From Beverwykella pulmonaria (Eukaryota; Ascomycota; Dothideomycetes; Pleosporales; Melanommataceae): a stretch of 64,000 bases of DNA. Below are positions 1-12,615 of this stretch, piece by piece. Numbering within the stretch: position 1 is the stretch's first letter; each line of letters begins with the position of its first letter. The notes under the pieces were generated by a model. That model saw only the letters and a program-made list of their open reading frames with translations, was not told the DNA's origin and made no database searches. Position numbers and translations under genes: made by a program. The stretch covers positions 1,129,413 to 1,193,412 of the forward strand of contig BCHH01000012.1 of assembly GCA_001599595.1 (NCBI GenBank), in the 5' to 3' direction.

Positions 1-230
1 GCGAAAAGCTCTGGTGCTAAGTATTCTCTAGTTAATGTGTGGCTGGCATTCTGCGTTGTTCTGGGCCATCTTTCAGCCCTGCGTTAATGAGCGCCCATGG
101 TAGTAGAGGGAGATTAATTTTATTACTTTAGAGGCTAATGATACCTTGTGCTTGTTGATGGAAGGTTCATGTACTCGGTCTAATGGGAGGTAATGTAATG
201 CTTTCCTTTGCATGGTGGATAGCATCCGTG

Positions 231-1346
231 TTACGACTCGCGATGTACGTGTAACGGCGAGGCCTAAATCGCAATCAGTCACTCGTTCCCTCCTTCAATG
301 GGTGCTTACCTGATGAGAAGGAAACAACAGCACATCAGCTACTACCACATTCTCCCGTCTTCCAACCGCGAACACAATGACCTCGGCCACATCTTCGGGA
401 GTCAATGGTTCGCATCCTCTGATCACAGTTAGTCACCAGCCATAAGGTTCGTGGAGCAGAATACTTACGCATATACAGCATCGGCCTTTGCTTGGTCACC
501 GCGGTTGCGAATGGTTGTGAATTCCTGTGGGCTGGATGAGGACTCCCCTACTTGGGATGAGAAGTGGAGAGCCTACCGTCAATACTTGCCCTGGGTCCAC
601 CGTAATTACTCTGATGCGTGTTGCAATCAGCTCCCTCCGGAGGGAGTCTGTGAAAGATCGAACAGCGGCTTTGCTCGCACAGTACAACTGAGAATCCGTG
701 TTAGCTAAGTCGCGCGTGCCATAGAGACGCAACATGTGAAGAAACTCACGGATCCCCCGGCATACGGCTCTCGTCCTGCCAGACTACCCAGCATGACGAT
801 ATCGCCTTTACCACTACTCGATCGGCCTTTGAAGATGGGTAGAATTGCTTGGGTCATGTTGATCAGGCCTGTGACGTTCGTTGCCCAAACGTCGCTGATG
901 ACGTCCTGTGGGATATCGGGTGCTTCTTCATAGCCAGACATGAAACCCCTGTACACGGTCTTCAACATCGGATCCAAGACACCACCAGGTTTAGACCTTT
1001 GGAGTGCGCCGATGAAGATGCTTTCTTGCGTGATGACTTACGCGTTGTTGACTAGGACATCGACTCCTCGGAACTCCTCAGGCAGCGCCTCGACCAACCT
1101 CCCCACCTCTTCCGGCTTCGAGACGTCTAACTTCACTACGTGCACCTTAACTCCACTTCCGACCTCGCGCTCTATCTCTTTGGCGATCTGATGCAATCTG
1201 TCGATGCGCCGAGCAGTCAAGATCAGCCTGAGGTCCGTCGGAGACGTGCGAGCGAATTCAAAGGCGATGCTGCGGCCGATGCCAGCACTGGCCCCGGTGA
1301 TGAGGATGGTCTTGCCGCACAAGTTTCTTGCCATTGAGGCGGACAT
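231..1346 (-). CDS. NADP-dependent short-chain dehydrogenase (YMR226C/YdfG-like)
   Basis: A classical SDR of about 267 residues in six exons: 1346-1042, 948-750, 687-586, 524-469, 418-310 and 263-231. The Rossmann motif TGASAGIG lies at residues 18-25, VNNAG ends exon 1 and enters exon 2, the catalytic serine lies in LGSLAG, and YCASK carries the Tyr/Lys pair. The end HVHRES follows the PSHQA segment typical of the yeast YMR226C serine/3-hydroxyacid dehydrogenase group. The junction between exons 3 and 4 is ambiguous: GTATTG donor with acceptor at 524, or GC-donor GCAAGT with acceptor at 531; both keep frame. The first ATG is used; another lies five codons in. Expected substrates are small hydroxyacids or carbonyls in the cytosol, from family knowledge only. 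It is divergent from the MFS gene. Confidence 0.9.
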
Positions 1347-1762
1347 GGTGCCATTGACCGATCAATGCGCGAGGGTCAAGTGAATTGAGAGTCGAGGTTG
1401 AAGTTGACGTTGATTCGTCGGAGCGCCAAGAGAGGCCGGCGCGGGAGCTAGCCACTGTGTCACACTCAGCACGCCCATTTTGACGTCATGCTTCGTCGTT
1501 TCTAGAACCCTGGATCCCGCGACGCCATCAGCGCATGTGAGCGAAGGACCTACATACATTCGCCCCCGTGGGCGTGTGTTACTCAAAATATGCACCTCCT
1601 TTTATCAAATGCACACCGTTTATCGCGGCGTGGTGGTGGGGCGAATGAGGGGTAAGCGTCACACCGAATCCTGTCCAGCGCGTAGCGCCGCGATAAGTCG
1701 CCATGTAAAATAGACTGCTCGCCACGATCAAAGTCCGCAACACCTCTGCCATCCTCTATATC
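1347..1762. promoter_or_regulatory. Divergent intergenic region between SDR and MFS genes
   Basis: About 416 bases separate the two start codons and must hold both promoters. No convincing ORF or clear TATA box was seen; shared regulation is only possible. Confidence 0.4.
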
Positions 1763-3632
1763 ATGCCTTCGAAGTCTATAGACCCCAAGGATGCGCCTTT
1801 TCCCACGTTTCAGCTCGTCATTATCGGTAGCGTCCTCCGTGCCCTTATCGTCATCTCCATATGGATTGATTTGGGAGCCTCCCATACTGACGCATCGCAG
1901 GAATATGTCGCTTCTCCGAGCCACTCGCATTCAATTCCATCCTCGCCTACTCGTATGAGATGGTGAAGGACCTGGGCATTGTGGAGAAAGATGCAGCATT
2001 TTATTCAGGCCTACTGGTCTCCGCGTATGCCGTCGCGGAAGCGATGACGGCCATGGGCTGGGGCGCTATCTCAGACGTCTATGGCCGAAAGCCCGTTGCC
2101 TTGATCGGCCTTGGCGGCGTTGCGCTATCGAGCATCATGTTCGGGCTCGCAAAGACGTATTGGGTGGCGTTAGCTGCGAGATTCATCGGCGGAGCGCTCA
2201 ATGGCAATGTTGCCATCATGCAGGTATTTATATTGTCCATTTGGAGCGTGTTAGATATGCACGTTCATGCTAACTTCGCCCAGACCATGGTTGCCGAGAT
2301 GGTCACCAATCCCGACCACGAACGTGAGTTTACGCCAACCTATCGTTTGGAATCTTCAACGGTGGCTAACCGAACGAAACAGCTCGAGCCTATGCAACCC
2401 AGCCCTTCGTATGGACCCTCGGCGGCATCATCGGATCAGCCATGGGCGGCTTCCTTGCCCAACCCGCGCGATTTTACCCCACGGTTTTTGACGAAGATGG
2501 CATATTCGGCCAATTTCCCTATCTCCTCCCAAATTTGGTCGCCGCCATAGGCATCGTAGCAGCCATCATCCAGGGCATGCTTTTCCTGGACGAGACGAAT
2601 CCCCGACATCGCGACAAAGATGACTGTAATGGTGACTTTATTGACGAGAGAACGCCACTCCATCGCCGAAGTCGCCATTCTATCTCGCGCGACCCGCATC
2701 AGCGCGACCGCACGCGCTCCATCTCTGTGGCGGAGAGCATGCGTCGGATTCGCAAACAGCCGAGCTTCATGGAAGACGGGATGCCGATGCCTCTGGACCA
2801 GCGCTTTGATATTCGCCGATCGTCCTTTGGAACCATGCATTCTATCAAACTCCCGCATGATCTGCATCCGCACCATTCTTCTCTACCCACCATCGAAGTG
2901 GTGCTCGAAGGCGACTCCAAACCGCGTCCACAAACGTTCAACTTCACCATCATCATGCTTACGATTTCCCTGGTATTCATCTGCTACCACCAAATGGCCT
3001 ACATAACTACGATGCCCGTCTACCTCCTTGACGAGCCGGGCACATCCCACGGGTTCGACCTATCGGGCGGTCTCGGAATGACGCTCCACGATGTCGGCAC
3101 CTTCCTAGCTGTCAACGGCTTCATCGCCCTCTTCATCCAGGGAGTGATATTTCCCCTTTTTGTCGAGAACGTGGGCGTCTGGCGAACCTTTGTCTGTATC
3201 ACACTGGTGTATCCGATTTGCTACATTATCATCCCCTTTATTCCGCTATTGCCGCCTTACCTTACTACGGCGAGCGTATATTTCTCTTTCACCGTCCAAT
3301 CGTTCTTCGGCATCCTAGTCATTCCCTGCGCACTTATTTTGCTCAAAAATGCGACGTCTTCTCCGTTAGTGTTAGGACGCGTCAACGGTCTCGCCATGTC
3401 GGCGTGCTGTTTAGCGCGGACGGTGTCCCCGCCGCTCGTAGGCGTGATTTATAGCGCCGGCGGATCGGCGGCAGCGTGGATCAGTCTGGCGGTAGTGTCG
3501 ATATTCGGTGTGATACAATTATACTGGGTACCCAGCGAGCACATTCACAAGTTGAAGGTAGAAAGTGGGTTCAAGGCCACACCGGAGCACGAATACGGTG
3601 TCGATATCGAAGAGGCCGTTGAGGATTACTAA
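1763..3632 (+). CDS. MFS transporter, DHA1-like
   Basis: Four exons (1763-1826, 1901-2223, 2284-2323, 2383-3632) give 558 residues. Translation begins MPSKSIDPKD and runs into a first helix; the loop between helices 2 and 3 holds the MFS motif A (GAISDVYGRKP). A long cytoplasmic loop between the two six-helix halves, about nt 2600-2900, is rich in Arg, Ser and His (RHRSRHSISRD, TRSISVAESMRR) and looks like a phosphorylation-prone region. The C-terminal half has about six hydrophobic helices and ends in an acidic tail. The closest group recalled is the fungal plasma or vacuolar membrane DHA1 transporters related to yeast YCR023C and plant ZIF1; the substrate is unknown. The tiny third exon, 40 nt, encodes TMVAEMVTNPDHE. 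Confidence 0.88.
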
Positions 3633-5943
3633 GTTTTTGGATTAGACGAAGAGCAAGGAGATAGAGGAAGTATAGTCGAGGTTGGGGATGGTATTTATGA
3701 TACTTGCATCGGAGCGGCATGAGTGAGCGTTGTTTTGATTTTCCATGGCTTGACTTATCTGTTAGCGACGCATGGATTGCCAACTTGGAACAGATTGTAT
3801 GTGCTTGATTTGAGGTGATGGATGATAATAGTAATTTCATGAGATACTTGTGCGGGATTTCAGTCACGTTTTGGATGATTTGTTGGACGCTTCAGGAGAT
3901 TATTAGGAGTTAATGAGCTCATGACATTTGATGTTTTTAGCGTTTGTCGATTTATGTTGTTGGAGTCCGAGTTTTGAATATAGATTATACTACGACACGA
4001 AAGCCTGTTGGCAACTATAACGCTGCTCTATGAACTCGTGCTGATCCTTCAAACACATTCTAGAACCCCGTAAGATGGACTTGCTTGGTATCGACTAGCG
4101 CTTCTGCACCACATGTACGCTTAATCTTCATCCTCGGAGATTCTCGCTTGCCGAAACTGAAGTAATGTTGTTGAACATGAGAAGTTTTTCGAGGTTGCAG
4201 TGCGGAGATGGAATCGAGATTTGAATTAAACACAGCTAAATTGAGTCAAGGTATTTACCCTTTGACGTGGGGCCAATCTAGCGTCAATAATCTTTTGTCA
4301 GCTCTATCAAATCTATGCTAGGAAAAAAAACCTTGCCGTCATCAGAGCAGCCGAGCGCCATCTTCGTCCTACGGCAAGTTGAAGCCTCGAGAAGTATAAG
4401 GCGGTAGCTTTGCTATGAGCTTGTACGCCAGAGAAAGGAACCGTATTATTAGTAGAGAGATAATCTACTTATAACATTCACTTCTACCTTTATGAACCAG
4501 AGAGTGTAGGCCAGTTCTTTGAGGAAGCTCGCATTAAGATCCTAGTATTAAAGCTGTCAACTCAAAGCATAAACTATGTTAATCTTCAACTTGAGTTGGG
4601 CTTACCTTATCGTAGGCCGCTTCAACGAGAGATGTGATTCCTTCCCACTAGTAAAAGATCCTTTTATGATCCTGTGAGACGCTGATGGCAGACTTCTTCA
4701 AAGCAATAGAGGCCTTGTGCTAGGGTAAAACCTGCTCCAACCCAATGAATTCATTTTTTCTTCTCATTGCCGCTACCAAGTATAAGCCCGCATCCACACC
4801 ACCCACCTCCGGTACCAATATACATCACCCACCTTAGTTACCACTTCCACATCATCCATTTGCATTAGTGTCTAATCACGCCTAATCCACATCCACCGAT
4901 AGCGTGCTACCAATTCTAGCGGTGGGTACCTTTCTTTCTTACGAAATTTTAACATTACATGCTCATGGTTTGCTACCTTTGACGGGTCCTGCGATGTCGC
5001 CTACATCATACACAGTTCTCCCTATATAAAGAAAACATTCCAGCGACAATGGCGATTGCTTGGCCTTCCAATACATCTACAAAAATGGCGGATTTATAAA
5101 CTTCCCAAGCTTGAGAATCTACAGTACACCATCTCGCTAGAGGTCGAAGTTGGGAAATTCAAAACACTCTTTCTACCCAATTCGTTTGGGTATACCTGGA
5201 CAAGGTATGTACTCATGAGATGTCATTCCAAGTATTTCCGGGGGGAATGTTTATACTTCGCAAAAAGGTGGAACAAGTTCTTGAGGCCTTCAGATTGGGC
5301 ACATGAAACATTCAAAAAGCAAGATGGAAATACCTATACACAAGTCCATGAACTTGAAGTCACCAACGGCGATCTGAAGGACTCCATACCTTCTATAATA
5401 TAATACATTAGACCCCAGCTCACCAAGCATAATTGCACAACAAGGGCGTATTTTGATCCCCCGGGCCACTGTGCGCACCTGTAAGGGAAGAAAAAGAGGG
5501 AAAGAAGAGGGAAGGGAGGCCGAAGAGCTGTGTATATATACCTATCCAGCATCCTGTTTCAGTTCTTCGACCAAGGCTACGAAACGAAGAAGATCATTGA
5601 CATAGCATACTCACATTTGATGTCGTCAAATCACTTGTTGGCAATCATCATCAGCTGCAAAATCATCTCTGCCAGACACAGAGGGCCTTATAGCGGGAGA
5701 GGAGAGGGAATAGATATGTCTACAGTCAGTGTGGTACGTTAAAACATGGGTCGAAAATCAACACGGCTTGTAAAGATATGGTCTAACCATAGAATTGAAA
5801 AAAAATGCAGACATGTGTATTCTAGTACGAAACGCCGAAAATCGCCCTGCTGACCATTTATCAAAACAGCCACTGCTCAGCATAATCCACATTCAATTCC
5901 ATCTCATCTAGTGTAAAAGTACATTCCTATTAGTTTCCTAAAC
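3633..5943. other. AT-rich spacer, no supported gene
   Basis: This lies between two 3' ends (MFS on plus, aminopeptidase on minus). Composition is AT-rich with A and T runs. A stop-free plus-strand frame runs from about 4902 to 5403 (about 167 codons), but it has no ATG near its beginning, its composition simply follows the AT-rich DNA, and I recognise nothing in it. It could be a decayed gene; I do not call it. Confidence 0.4.
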
Positions 5944-7740
5944 TTACTTGAACTCTGCATCCACACTCTCAAAGTTTTCCAGAAAGCTCTGGAAGCAAAT
6001 AACCCCAAGACCAGGATCCAGACTTCCTGTCGTTGCGCGGATACTGTGCATACTCAACTGCGGAATCCCACAATCGATCGCTCTGATACCTGTAGCAGCG
6101 CTCAACATGGGACCGACCGTTCCTCCACTCCTGGAATCGTTCCTGATTTGGAAGACTTGCAGCTTACTCCCCGAGCGCTCTGCACAGCGTTGCAAGACAG
6201 CTGTGGACACGGCGTCTGTTGTCATATGCGCGTTCGAGTCTGCAGATATAGCAGGTCCGATGTTGAGGCGCGGGGCGTGGTTCTCAAGGTACGAGCCAAG
6301 GAAGTTGGGATTCACGGCGTGGCACACATCCGAAGAGACGAGGAAAGAGTTCGCATAAGTCCGAGATACAAGACTGGAGACACTCTTTGTAGCGAAGGAA
6401 TCGACGATGCGCTCGATGACTGAGGGGAGGAAGTTTCCGCGTGCGCCTTGGCGGAGCAGAGAACCGACTTCTTCGTCGTCGAAGAGGGCAACAATCTTGA
6501 TTTGGCCGGAAGATGAGGTAGTGGAGGAAGAGGTGCTGTTGAGGAGGGCTTGGATGGCAGCCCACGAGCAGAGCTTGTCATCAATTCGACCCGCGAAAAT
6601 GAACTCTTTGTCCAGGCCGCCAACAGTGGCGGGCTGGACGTCGAAGAGCTCGAGTTCCCAATTAACGATGCTTGAGTCTGTATCTTGTTAGCGCTTATAT
6701 AATTAAGAAGCGTACTTGAACTTACAGTCAGCGACACTGAGCTCCCTACAGATGGCCTTCACAAGACGTTCTGGCTGTGTCGCCGTGAAGGCACCCTCAC
6801 CACCAAGGATGGCTGGCTTCCAGTTCTCGTCTTCAGAGGCAGCGCCGATATCCGAGTTGTCGAGCCCGATGATAGGTACCATCTGCGTTTCCTTATTGAA
6901 AGGTCCAACAGACGGCGCCCCAAAATGCGGTGCTAGTGTTGGAATCCTCGCAATCGGCCAATCCAGCTTGACCAGCTTCGTAACAATCTTGTTACCCTCC
7001 TTGACCAAGACTCTACCACCAATACCCAAATCTCGGTCCCACCATGTGTTGTTCAAAGCTCCAGCATACGGCGCAACACCCAGCTGCACGAAGCCCGCCT
7101 TCGTTCTCAACTTCGGAATCGGCTTCAGCTTCGCCGTCAACGCGTCGATATGGCCCGCGATGATAGCAGCTCCATTGCCAGGCACGTAGCCGTCTCCGAG
7201 ATGGAAGGCAATCAACGAACTGCCGTTGCGAGGAACATAGTATTTTCCGCCCCTTTCAAGATCCCAGCTATCGCGCTCAGTGAGCTTTTTATACCCATTC
7301 TTCTCAAGATCCTCCGCTACAGCGTCTACCGCGTGGAACACCGTCGGATTCGCAGTCATGAAGTCCGTGAACGGCTTTGTGTATTTTTCAGGTCCATCCT
7401 TCTCCCTCTTCGGCGCGTCATTTCGCTGACCGAACGCTGGTATCTCCGGGATCGTGGGTATCTTTACCTTCGGTGGGACGGGAGGCGGAGTTTCAGACTT
7501 CTGGGGCGGCCAGCCAAAGCTGTCGTCGAAATCGATCAAGTTATCGAAGGGAGCTGCGATACTATGGCGTACCATAGGTTGTTGCGGCGTCGTTCGTGCA
7601 TGGATGAATGGGTTTAGACGTTGGCGTTGTACTGTTGTGTAGGTGCGGGACAGGCTGGCGTGTCGTGGAGGTGGCGAAGGGTTGGAGTAGAGGTCTGCCG
7701 TCGAGACAGTCTTGCGGAGAGAGGGCTGGTTCTTGGTCAT
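5944..7740 (-). CDS. M18 aspartyl aminopeptidase (vacuolar aminopeptidase I-like)
   Basis: Two exons (7740-6726, 6677-5944; intron GTAAGT...ACAG) give 582 residues. The M18 metallopeptidase core is clear: AGHIDALTAKLKP supplies the first metal-binding His and nearby Asp, FAGRIDDKLCSW the bridging Asp, FDDEEVGS the catalytic and metal Glu pair, VSSDVCHAVNPNF another ligand, and MHSIRATTGSLD the last His. The AGHIDAL form resembles yeast Ape1/LAP4 more than cytosolic DNPEP. About 115 N-terminal residues are proline/serine-rich and disordered, longer than usual, and may act in propeptide or Cvt-type targeting; that is inference. The start chosen is the ATG of MTKNQPSL, because upstream codons lie in low-complexity sequence and lack a good ATG. 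Expected role: release of acidic N-terminal residues in vacuolar peptide turnover. Confidence 0.92.
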
Positions 7741-8542
7741 TGTATTAAGCGTATTGGAGGGATATCGAAATGTGGAGAGTGGAGAAGGGAAAGTGGAGAG
7801 CGGAGAGATGGAGAGACGTAGCTCAAGCGACGCAGTCGTCGTAGTGATGTACGCAAGCTCACGTGCACTGCCACTGTGGCGCGTACCTGCCTGAAATGGA
7901 AAGCATCGACCATCCAATGACGACCGCAAACAGTCGAAATGTCAGCCACGGCTTATTTTTACGAAGTTATGGGCTTGCCCGAAGGCTCGTGACAGACTGT
8001 TGGGCGGAGGGACTTGAGCCCGTCGACTCGAGTCTAGCGATGAGAAGTTAAGACGCGTTCGTCGTAACATGCCAACACGGCACCAGATAGTGTTTAGGCT
8101 ACGAAGAGAGTACTGAGTAATAAAAACTACATAGTGGGACGCAATCATTCACGTTGGCATTTCCCATATTCATTAGCCTTCCTCCCCTATTCTCTCGATT
8201 CTTCTCCAGTCTGCCTTTCCTCTTGCGGATAAACGCCGCCAAAATACCTGAACATACTAACACCCATGCAATGCTATGGACCTAGGAAAATCAACGAACA
8301 ACAAGAGACATCGTGCAAGGGAAGCCGGGCATCTAAACACGTAAGCAGTCAATCATCTCGTAGAATGAGACGAAAGCTGGGCCTACGTCAGATGGGTAAT
8401 GGAGTGCAAGGCCAAGAAGGGACATTGGAGCAAGCGAATGCTCTTGAATGAGGCCCCGCTCCATGTCAGCATTCGGAAAAGGGGGAATCGTAGAAAGGAA
8501 ATGGATGCCGGTATGCTGCTGGCAAGGATCATACTGGTGGTG
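7741..8542. other. Spacer with aminopeptidase promoter, no gene seen
   Basis: The sequence holds the 5' region of the aminopeptidase and the 3' region of the GLC8-like gene, both on the minus strand. A purine-rich GGAGAGTGGAGA tract lies near 7770-7815 just upstream of the aminopeptidase start. No supported coding sequence. Confidence 0.4.
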
Positions 8543-9467
8543 CTACTGGCCGTTGGGAAGGGTAGATGACGGGACGGGAGGCTCGGTGTCTTCGTCCTCG
8601 TCGAGATCCTCTGGGTGGCTATCACGCAAGGTTAGCTCTTGAAGATGCCCCACATAGCCTGGCCAACATACCCAAGCAGATCCTTGACGTTCCGCATCTC
8701 GTAGTGCTTCTTCCGCATCTCCTCGAACTTTCGGTGCTTCTCCTGCTCCTCCGGCGTCATGTGTAGGTATTCCTCGCCATGATGCCCCACGTCTCCTTCA
8801 CTATCTGGCTCGACTATAACTCGCTTCTCGCTCTCGGGCGTGTGGGACTGGCGAGGCGCGTCCAGCTCGGGCTCGCCGAGATCGAACTCGGGGATGTCCT
8901 CGATCTTTTGCTTGCGGGTCCTGGGCTTGCTGTCCAATTCGTCCACATTGAGCTCCTCGGCGTTGAGCATCTCGATCTCGGCATCATCATCGGCTGGATC
9001 GTAGTCTTTCACAAACGGCGTTTTTGGCTCGTCGATCTTCATCGTGCTGTCCCGCTGCTGCTCAGTAAGGTAGAGATTCGCCTCGTCCCATTTCAACCTC
9101 GGACTATTTTCGTCGGCATGGGCGCTTGTTCCCGACTGTCGGCGGGATGCAGATCCGCGGGGATTGGAAGATGACCGGCGGTGTGTGGCAGGGCCGGCAT
9201 TCTTCAGCGTGTTTTCGAGCACGATCTCCTTCTCTGACAGCTCGCGTCCAAATGCGGGTCGATCAACAGAACGTACCGGGGCGAGAGGCGCCTCGTCGGT
9301 CGTGGGAGAAGTTGTCTGCGAGGTAGAGCGGTAGGAGCTGGAGTTCTTGAGGATGCCTGCGGTCGTGTTAGTTTGCAGAGGGCCGACACATGGCGGGGTA
9401 AACGCATACCCTTGGGCCGCTCTGGGTGCTGGGTAGGGGAGTGCAGTTTGGGCGAGTGCTGTGTCAT
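8543..9467 (-). CDS. GLC8: Protein phosphatase 1 regulatory inhibitor 2 (GLC8/IPP-2)
   Basis: Three exons (9467-9410, 9356-8672, 8618-8543) encode 272 residues. Exon 1 ends in PERPKG and exon 2 opens ILKNSS, recreating the PP1-binding KGILKN motif. The central KWDEANLYLTEQQRD with TMKIDEPKTPF is the second conserved block, where the family carries its GSK3-type phosphorylation site; KHYEMRNVKDLLG is the third. The true C-terminus needs an intron (donor GTATGT ending at 8671, CTAAC branch, acceptor TAG at 8619-8621): splicing joins LLG to HPEDLDEDEDTEPP and an end at LPNGQ. Without splicing the frame ends early in GYVGQAMWGIFKS. Role: regulation of PP1 (Glc7) activity and maturation. Mostly disordered, as expected. 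Confidence 0.93.
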
Positions 9468-11430
9468 GTTTGCGGTGTTGGGTGGTGAACGACGAGGAGG
9501 TGGATAGACGGGGGTTTGAAGAGGGAAGAAGAGTTGCTGTTTGTCGGGCACGTGGACGCCGAAGGCCGTCCGGTGGTGGGGTGATTTGCGGCTGGATCTC
9601 GTAGCTCGCTCGCGTTCGAGCCGAAAGGTGGATGGTAGCAGCAGCGGAAGACGTGTTGCAATAGTGGGGGCAGTGGGTGAGTGCAGTCAATGTGGGCCGA
9701 GGGAAGTCGCAACGGAGGTCGTGGAGGGGTTGTGTTGGCTGTTGGCTGGGTGAAGAGGCAGGTAGGCGAATGACGTAGCCGCATGCAGTGTTAGCCTCAT
9801 TCTCGCTGCAGGGCGGGCATAACTCACCACTCACGATGCAAGCGAAATACCTTCTACTAGATACAACTGTGCTGCAGAGATGTAAACTATTCTTTGGCAC
9901 TACTTTGCGTATTTGGCCTATAGGGTAACGAGTAACAAGAAACTGCGACGATAGAGTGGAGATGCTGCCCCCCCAGATGTGCAGTCCCCTTCACTTTATA
10001 CATCACCACATCATGCGCTTTTTCAAAATGCCATGGCCATCTTCAAAATGCGGCCTTGTCGGCGGCGGCTTGACATGCAGGCACACTCACCCACCAGAAA
10101 CTCGACAAATCGGAAGCGAAGCCACGGCGAAGGGTCACAGGCAGCACTGGTGGCACCGCGCAATTTGGGGAGGCCATGTCTTGCATTTGTCTACCTCCTG
10201 CCAACTCTACACTGTCACCTTCGATGAAAAGCCAAAAAAATTCGGCATACGGCTTCTTGCAGAATGCGTAAAAGGGTGCAAGGTAACATTGATCTCTTCG
10301 CTCCGCGCGTAGATTCAGGGTCCGTGGCTGCAATGCGCCCCATATCTGCTTCCCGCAGGGAACATGATGCCTCGATGCAGGCGCTCAACCGGTTTCCACA
10401 TTCACTGCGGTCAAGGCAGAATCACGACTCAGAGCACCGATCTGTGAGGATGGGCTGATTTCTATGTGGCGCTCGGTAATCCCAAAGAATTTCCAGTCTC
10501 GACAGCCATGCGGGCGCCGGTGGTCACGCAAAGAAGGTCCACTGTTGAGGTACCGTTAGCAGGCAGGCCTTCAAATGACTCGAGAGGGTACAAGCGGTCA
10601 TGTAACGAGTAATCAGACTTTGCCTTGGAACTTCAGGCCCAACCGAAGCGCTGCAGAGAGAATCTACAGCAGTGTAATGCCTGGCTGGGCGTCAGACTAC
10701 CAGAAGTAGAAATTGTCATCCCGAACGAGGCAGCTTGGAGCTAGGAGACGAAAGAAAAGGTACCTACCTGGTTTGACTCAGAAAATTCGCAGCACCGCGG
10801 CTGAGACAGCATCCACAGTCTCCTACACGACGGGCGCGTGACAAGGAAATGTCCCTGCTATTTGGTCATCCCCATTTCATGGAAGCCGCAGAAGCGGCCC
10901 TCGTGACGATGGTTTTAGAAGAGGGGTGGCGTCTTCTGGGCCGTCTCTGGGATCGCCAGCTGAGTTGTGCGTTGTGTATAGCTGGCGACGAAGAAGAGTC
11001 GGCCGGTGTGGAAGAGAAGGAAAAGGCTGCGGGCAGCGCGAAGAAAAGGAAAAGCTGGGCGAGTATGCGCTAGCCCGGGATTCGCCGCACAGACGCGCGC
11101 TTGCCGCTTGCTCAAACCTTTCTCTGAACCGACGAACTCCACCAGCAACACCTCCACTCACGATTCACCACCTATCACCCAGATTATCTCCCCAGGCTGC
11201 AAGCCACTTCCACACACCTCAATACCGCATTTCCGTCTGATACCAAGCTCCTGCACGCGACCGCCCACCAAGCTCCTCCGCGCGCCGCCTCTGACGTCCG
11301 TCACAGCATTGGCCGTTGGCCCGCCAGCACTCCTCCTGCCGCTTGTTCGCTCTTTTGTCCCACCAAGCTCTCCGCAGAGGAACATTGTGCCCTCCCCCCA
11401 CCCTATTTTCCTGTCTTCCTTTAGTCGTCA
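9468..11430. other. Long spacer with divergent promoters
   Basis: It holds the 5' regions of the GLC8-like gene (leftward) and the 4EHP-like gene (rightward). Short frames on both strands at 9956-10333 and 10877-11240 overlap each other and show no domain or conserved pattern. The last 250 bases before 11431 are pyrimidine-rich on the plus strand, as often seen in fungal promoters and leaders. Confidence 0.4.
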
Positions 11431-12615
11431 ATGGCCAGCAGTGACAATCTATGGACCCGCCGCTCCAAGTACGCTCATCTCGATCCTTGCCATCTCAACC
11501 CCAAAGACTAACCGCTCGCCCACAGCACCAGCAAGCTCTCCCTGTCCATGTCCAATTCGGACCAACATAGCGACAAGCACGATGCCCCGTCCCGCGCATT
11601 CTCGGCCACAAAGCGCTTCGGTGGCGATAGCTCATCGCACGGCGGTAGAAACCCGTTCAATGCCATCTCGCCATTGACGGGCGGCGGTCTTGCCTCTCCG
11701 ACGACTGCGGGGTCCACCGCCTTTGGCCTGGGGTCAGGCGCATTCGCGTCGTTTGGGTCGTCAAAGACGCCCAAGACGCCGGGCACTGCGTTTGATTTCA
11801 AGACGGCCGTCGCATCCAATGCAGCGCCGACCACGCCTGGGGACAAAAAGGAGAAACCGGCGAGCAAGCCCATAAACACCTCTCGTAAAGAGTCCATGTC
11901 GACAACCACTTCGGAAGAGGCGGCGAGCTCGTCGGGTCCGCTGGATCCCAGCACTCCCTGGCCGTTGAAATACTCCTGGGTGATCTGGTACCGGCCGCCG
12001 ACACCCAAGAACTCGGACTACGAGAAATCCACGAAGCCCTTGTGTCGCATAACTACGGCGCAGGAGTTCTGGAAGGTGTTTAGTCACCTCAACCGACCTT
12101 CGATTCTACCCACCGTGTCCGACTATCATTTCTTCAAGGAAGGCATTCGCCCCGTCTGGGAGGATGATGAAAACAAGCGGGGCGGAAAGTGGATCATGCG
12201 CCTGAAAAAGGGCGTGGCGGACCGCTACTGGGAGGAGCTGCTCATGGCGCTGATTGGCGATCAGTTCCTCGAGGCGGCAGACGAGGTGTGCGGCTTCGTG
12301 CTGAGCGTGAGGAGCGGCGAGGATGTGTTCAGCATCTGGACGAAGAACGACGGTGGGCGGAACATCAAGATCCGGTACGTCCCTACTCGTGAATGACTGA
12401 CTGGTAACCCACTAATACCTACTGAAAGTGAAACGGTCAAGCGCGTGCTCAACCTTCCCGATGGAACTATGATCACGTGGCGCAGTCACGATGAAAGCAT
12501 CTCGCAGCGCTCAGCCATCGACCAGGCGCGCCACGACAAGACGCATGGCCAAGAGAAACGGCGGGTTGTCTCCACAGACGAGTCGCTTCGGGAGAAGGCC
12601 ACCGCTGGCCCTTAG
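11431..12615 (+). CDS. Cap-binding protein of the 4EHP/eIF4E2 class
   Basis: Three exons (11431-11468, 11526-12374, 12429-12615) give 357 residues. The N-terminal half is low-complexity (Ser, Thr, Gly, Ala). The eIF4E fold starts at PLKYSWVIWYRPP and continues through FWKVFSHLNRP, FKEGIRPVWEDDENKRGGKW, RYWEELLMALIGDQF and VFSIWTKN. The Trp in RPVWED is one cap-stacking residue; the other position appears to be the Tyr of NSDYEKS, as in human 4EHP. The blocks RETVKRVLNLP and HDESI also match 4EHP rather than canonical eIF4E. Role: mRNA 5' cap binding and translational control, probably repressive (family inference). The first exon encodes only MASSDNLWTRRS and is joined by a good GTACGC...CACAG intron. 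Confidence 0.93.

Noticed and set aside
5056..5403. 115-codon frame in AT-rich DNA
   Set aside because: Starts at TTG, lacks an ATG upstream, and has only composition-driven Lys/Tyr/Phe content.
11006..11677. 223-codon plus-strand open frame
   Set aside because: Low-complexity Pro/Ser/Arg reading of the promoter that runs into the 4EHP gene in the wrong frame.
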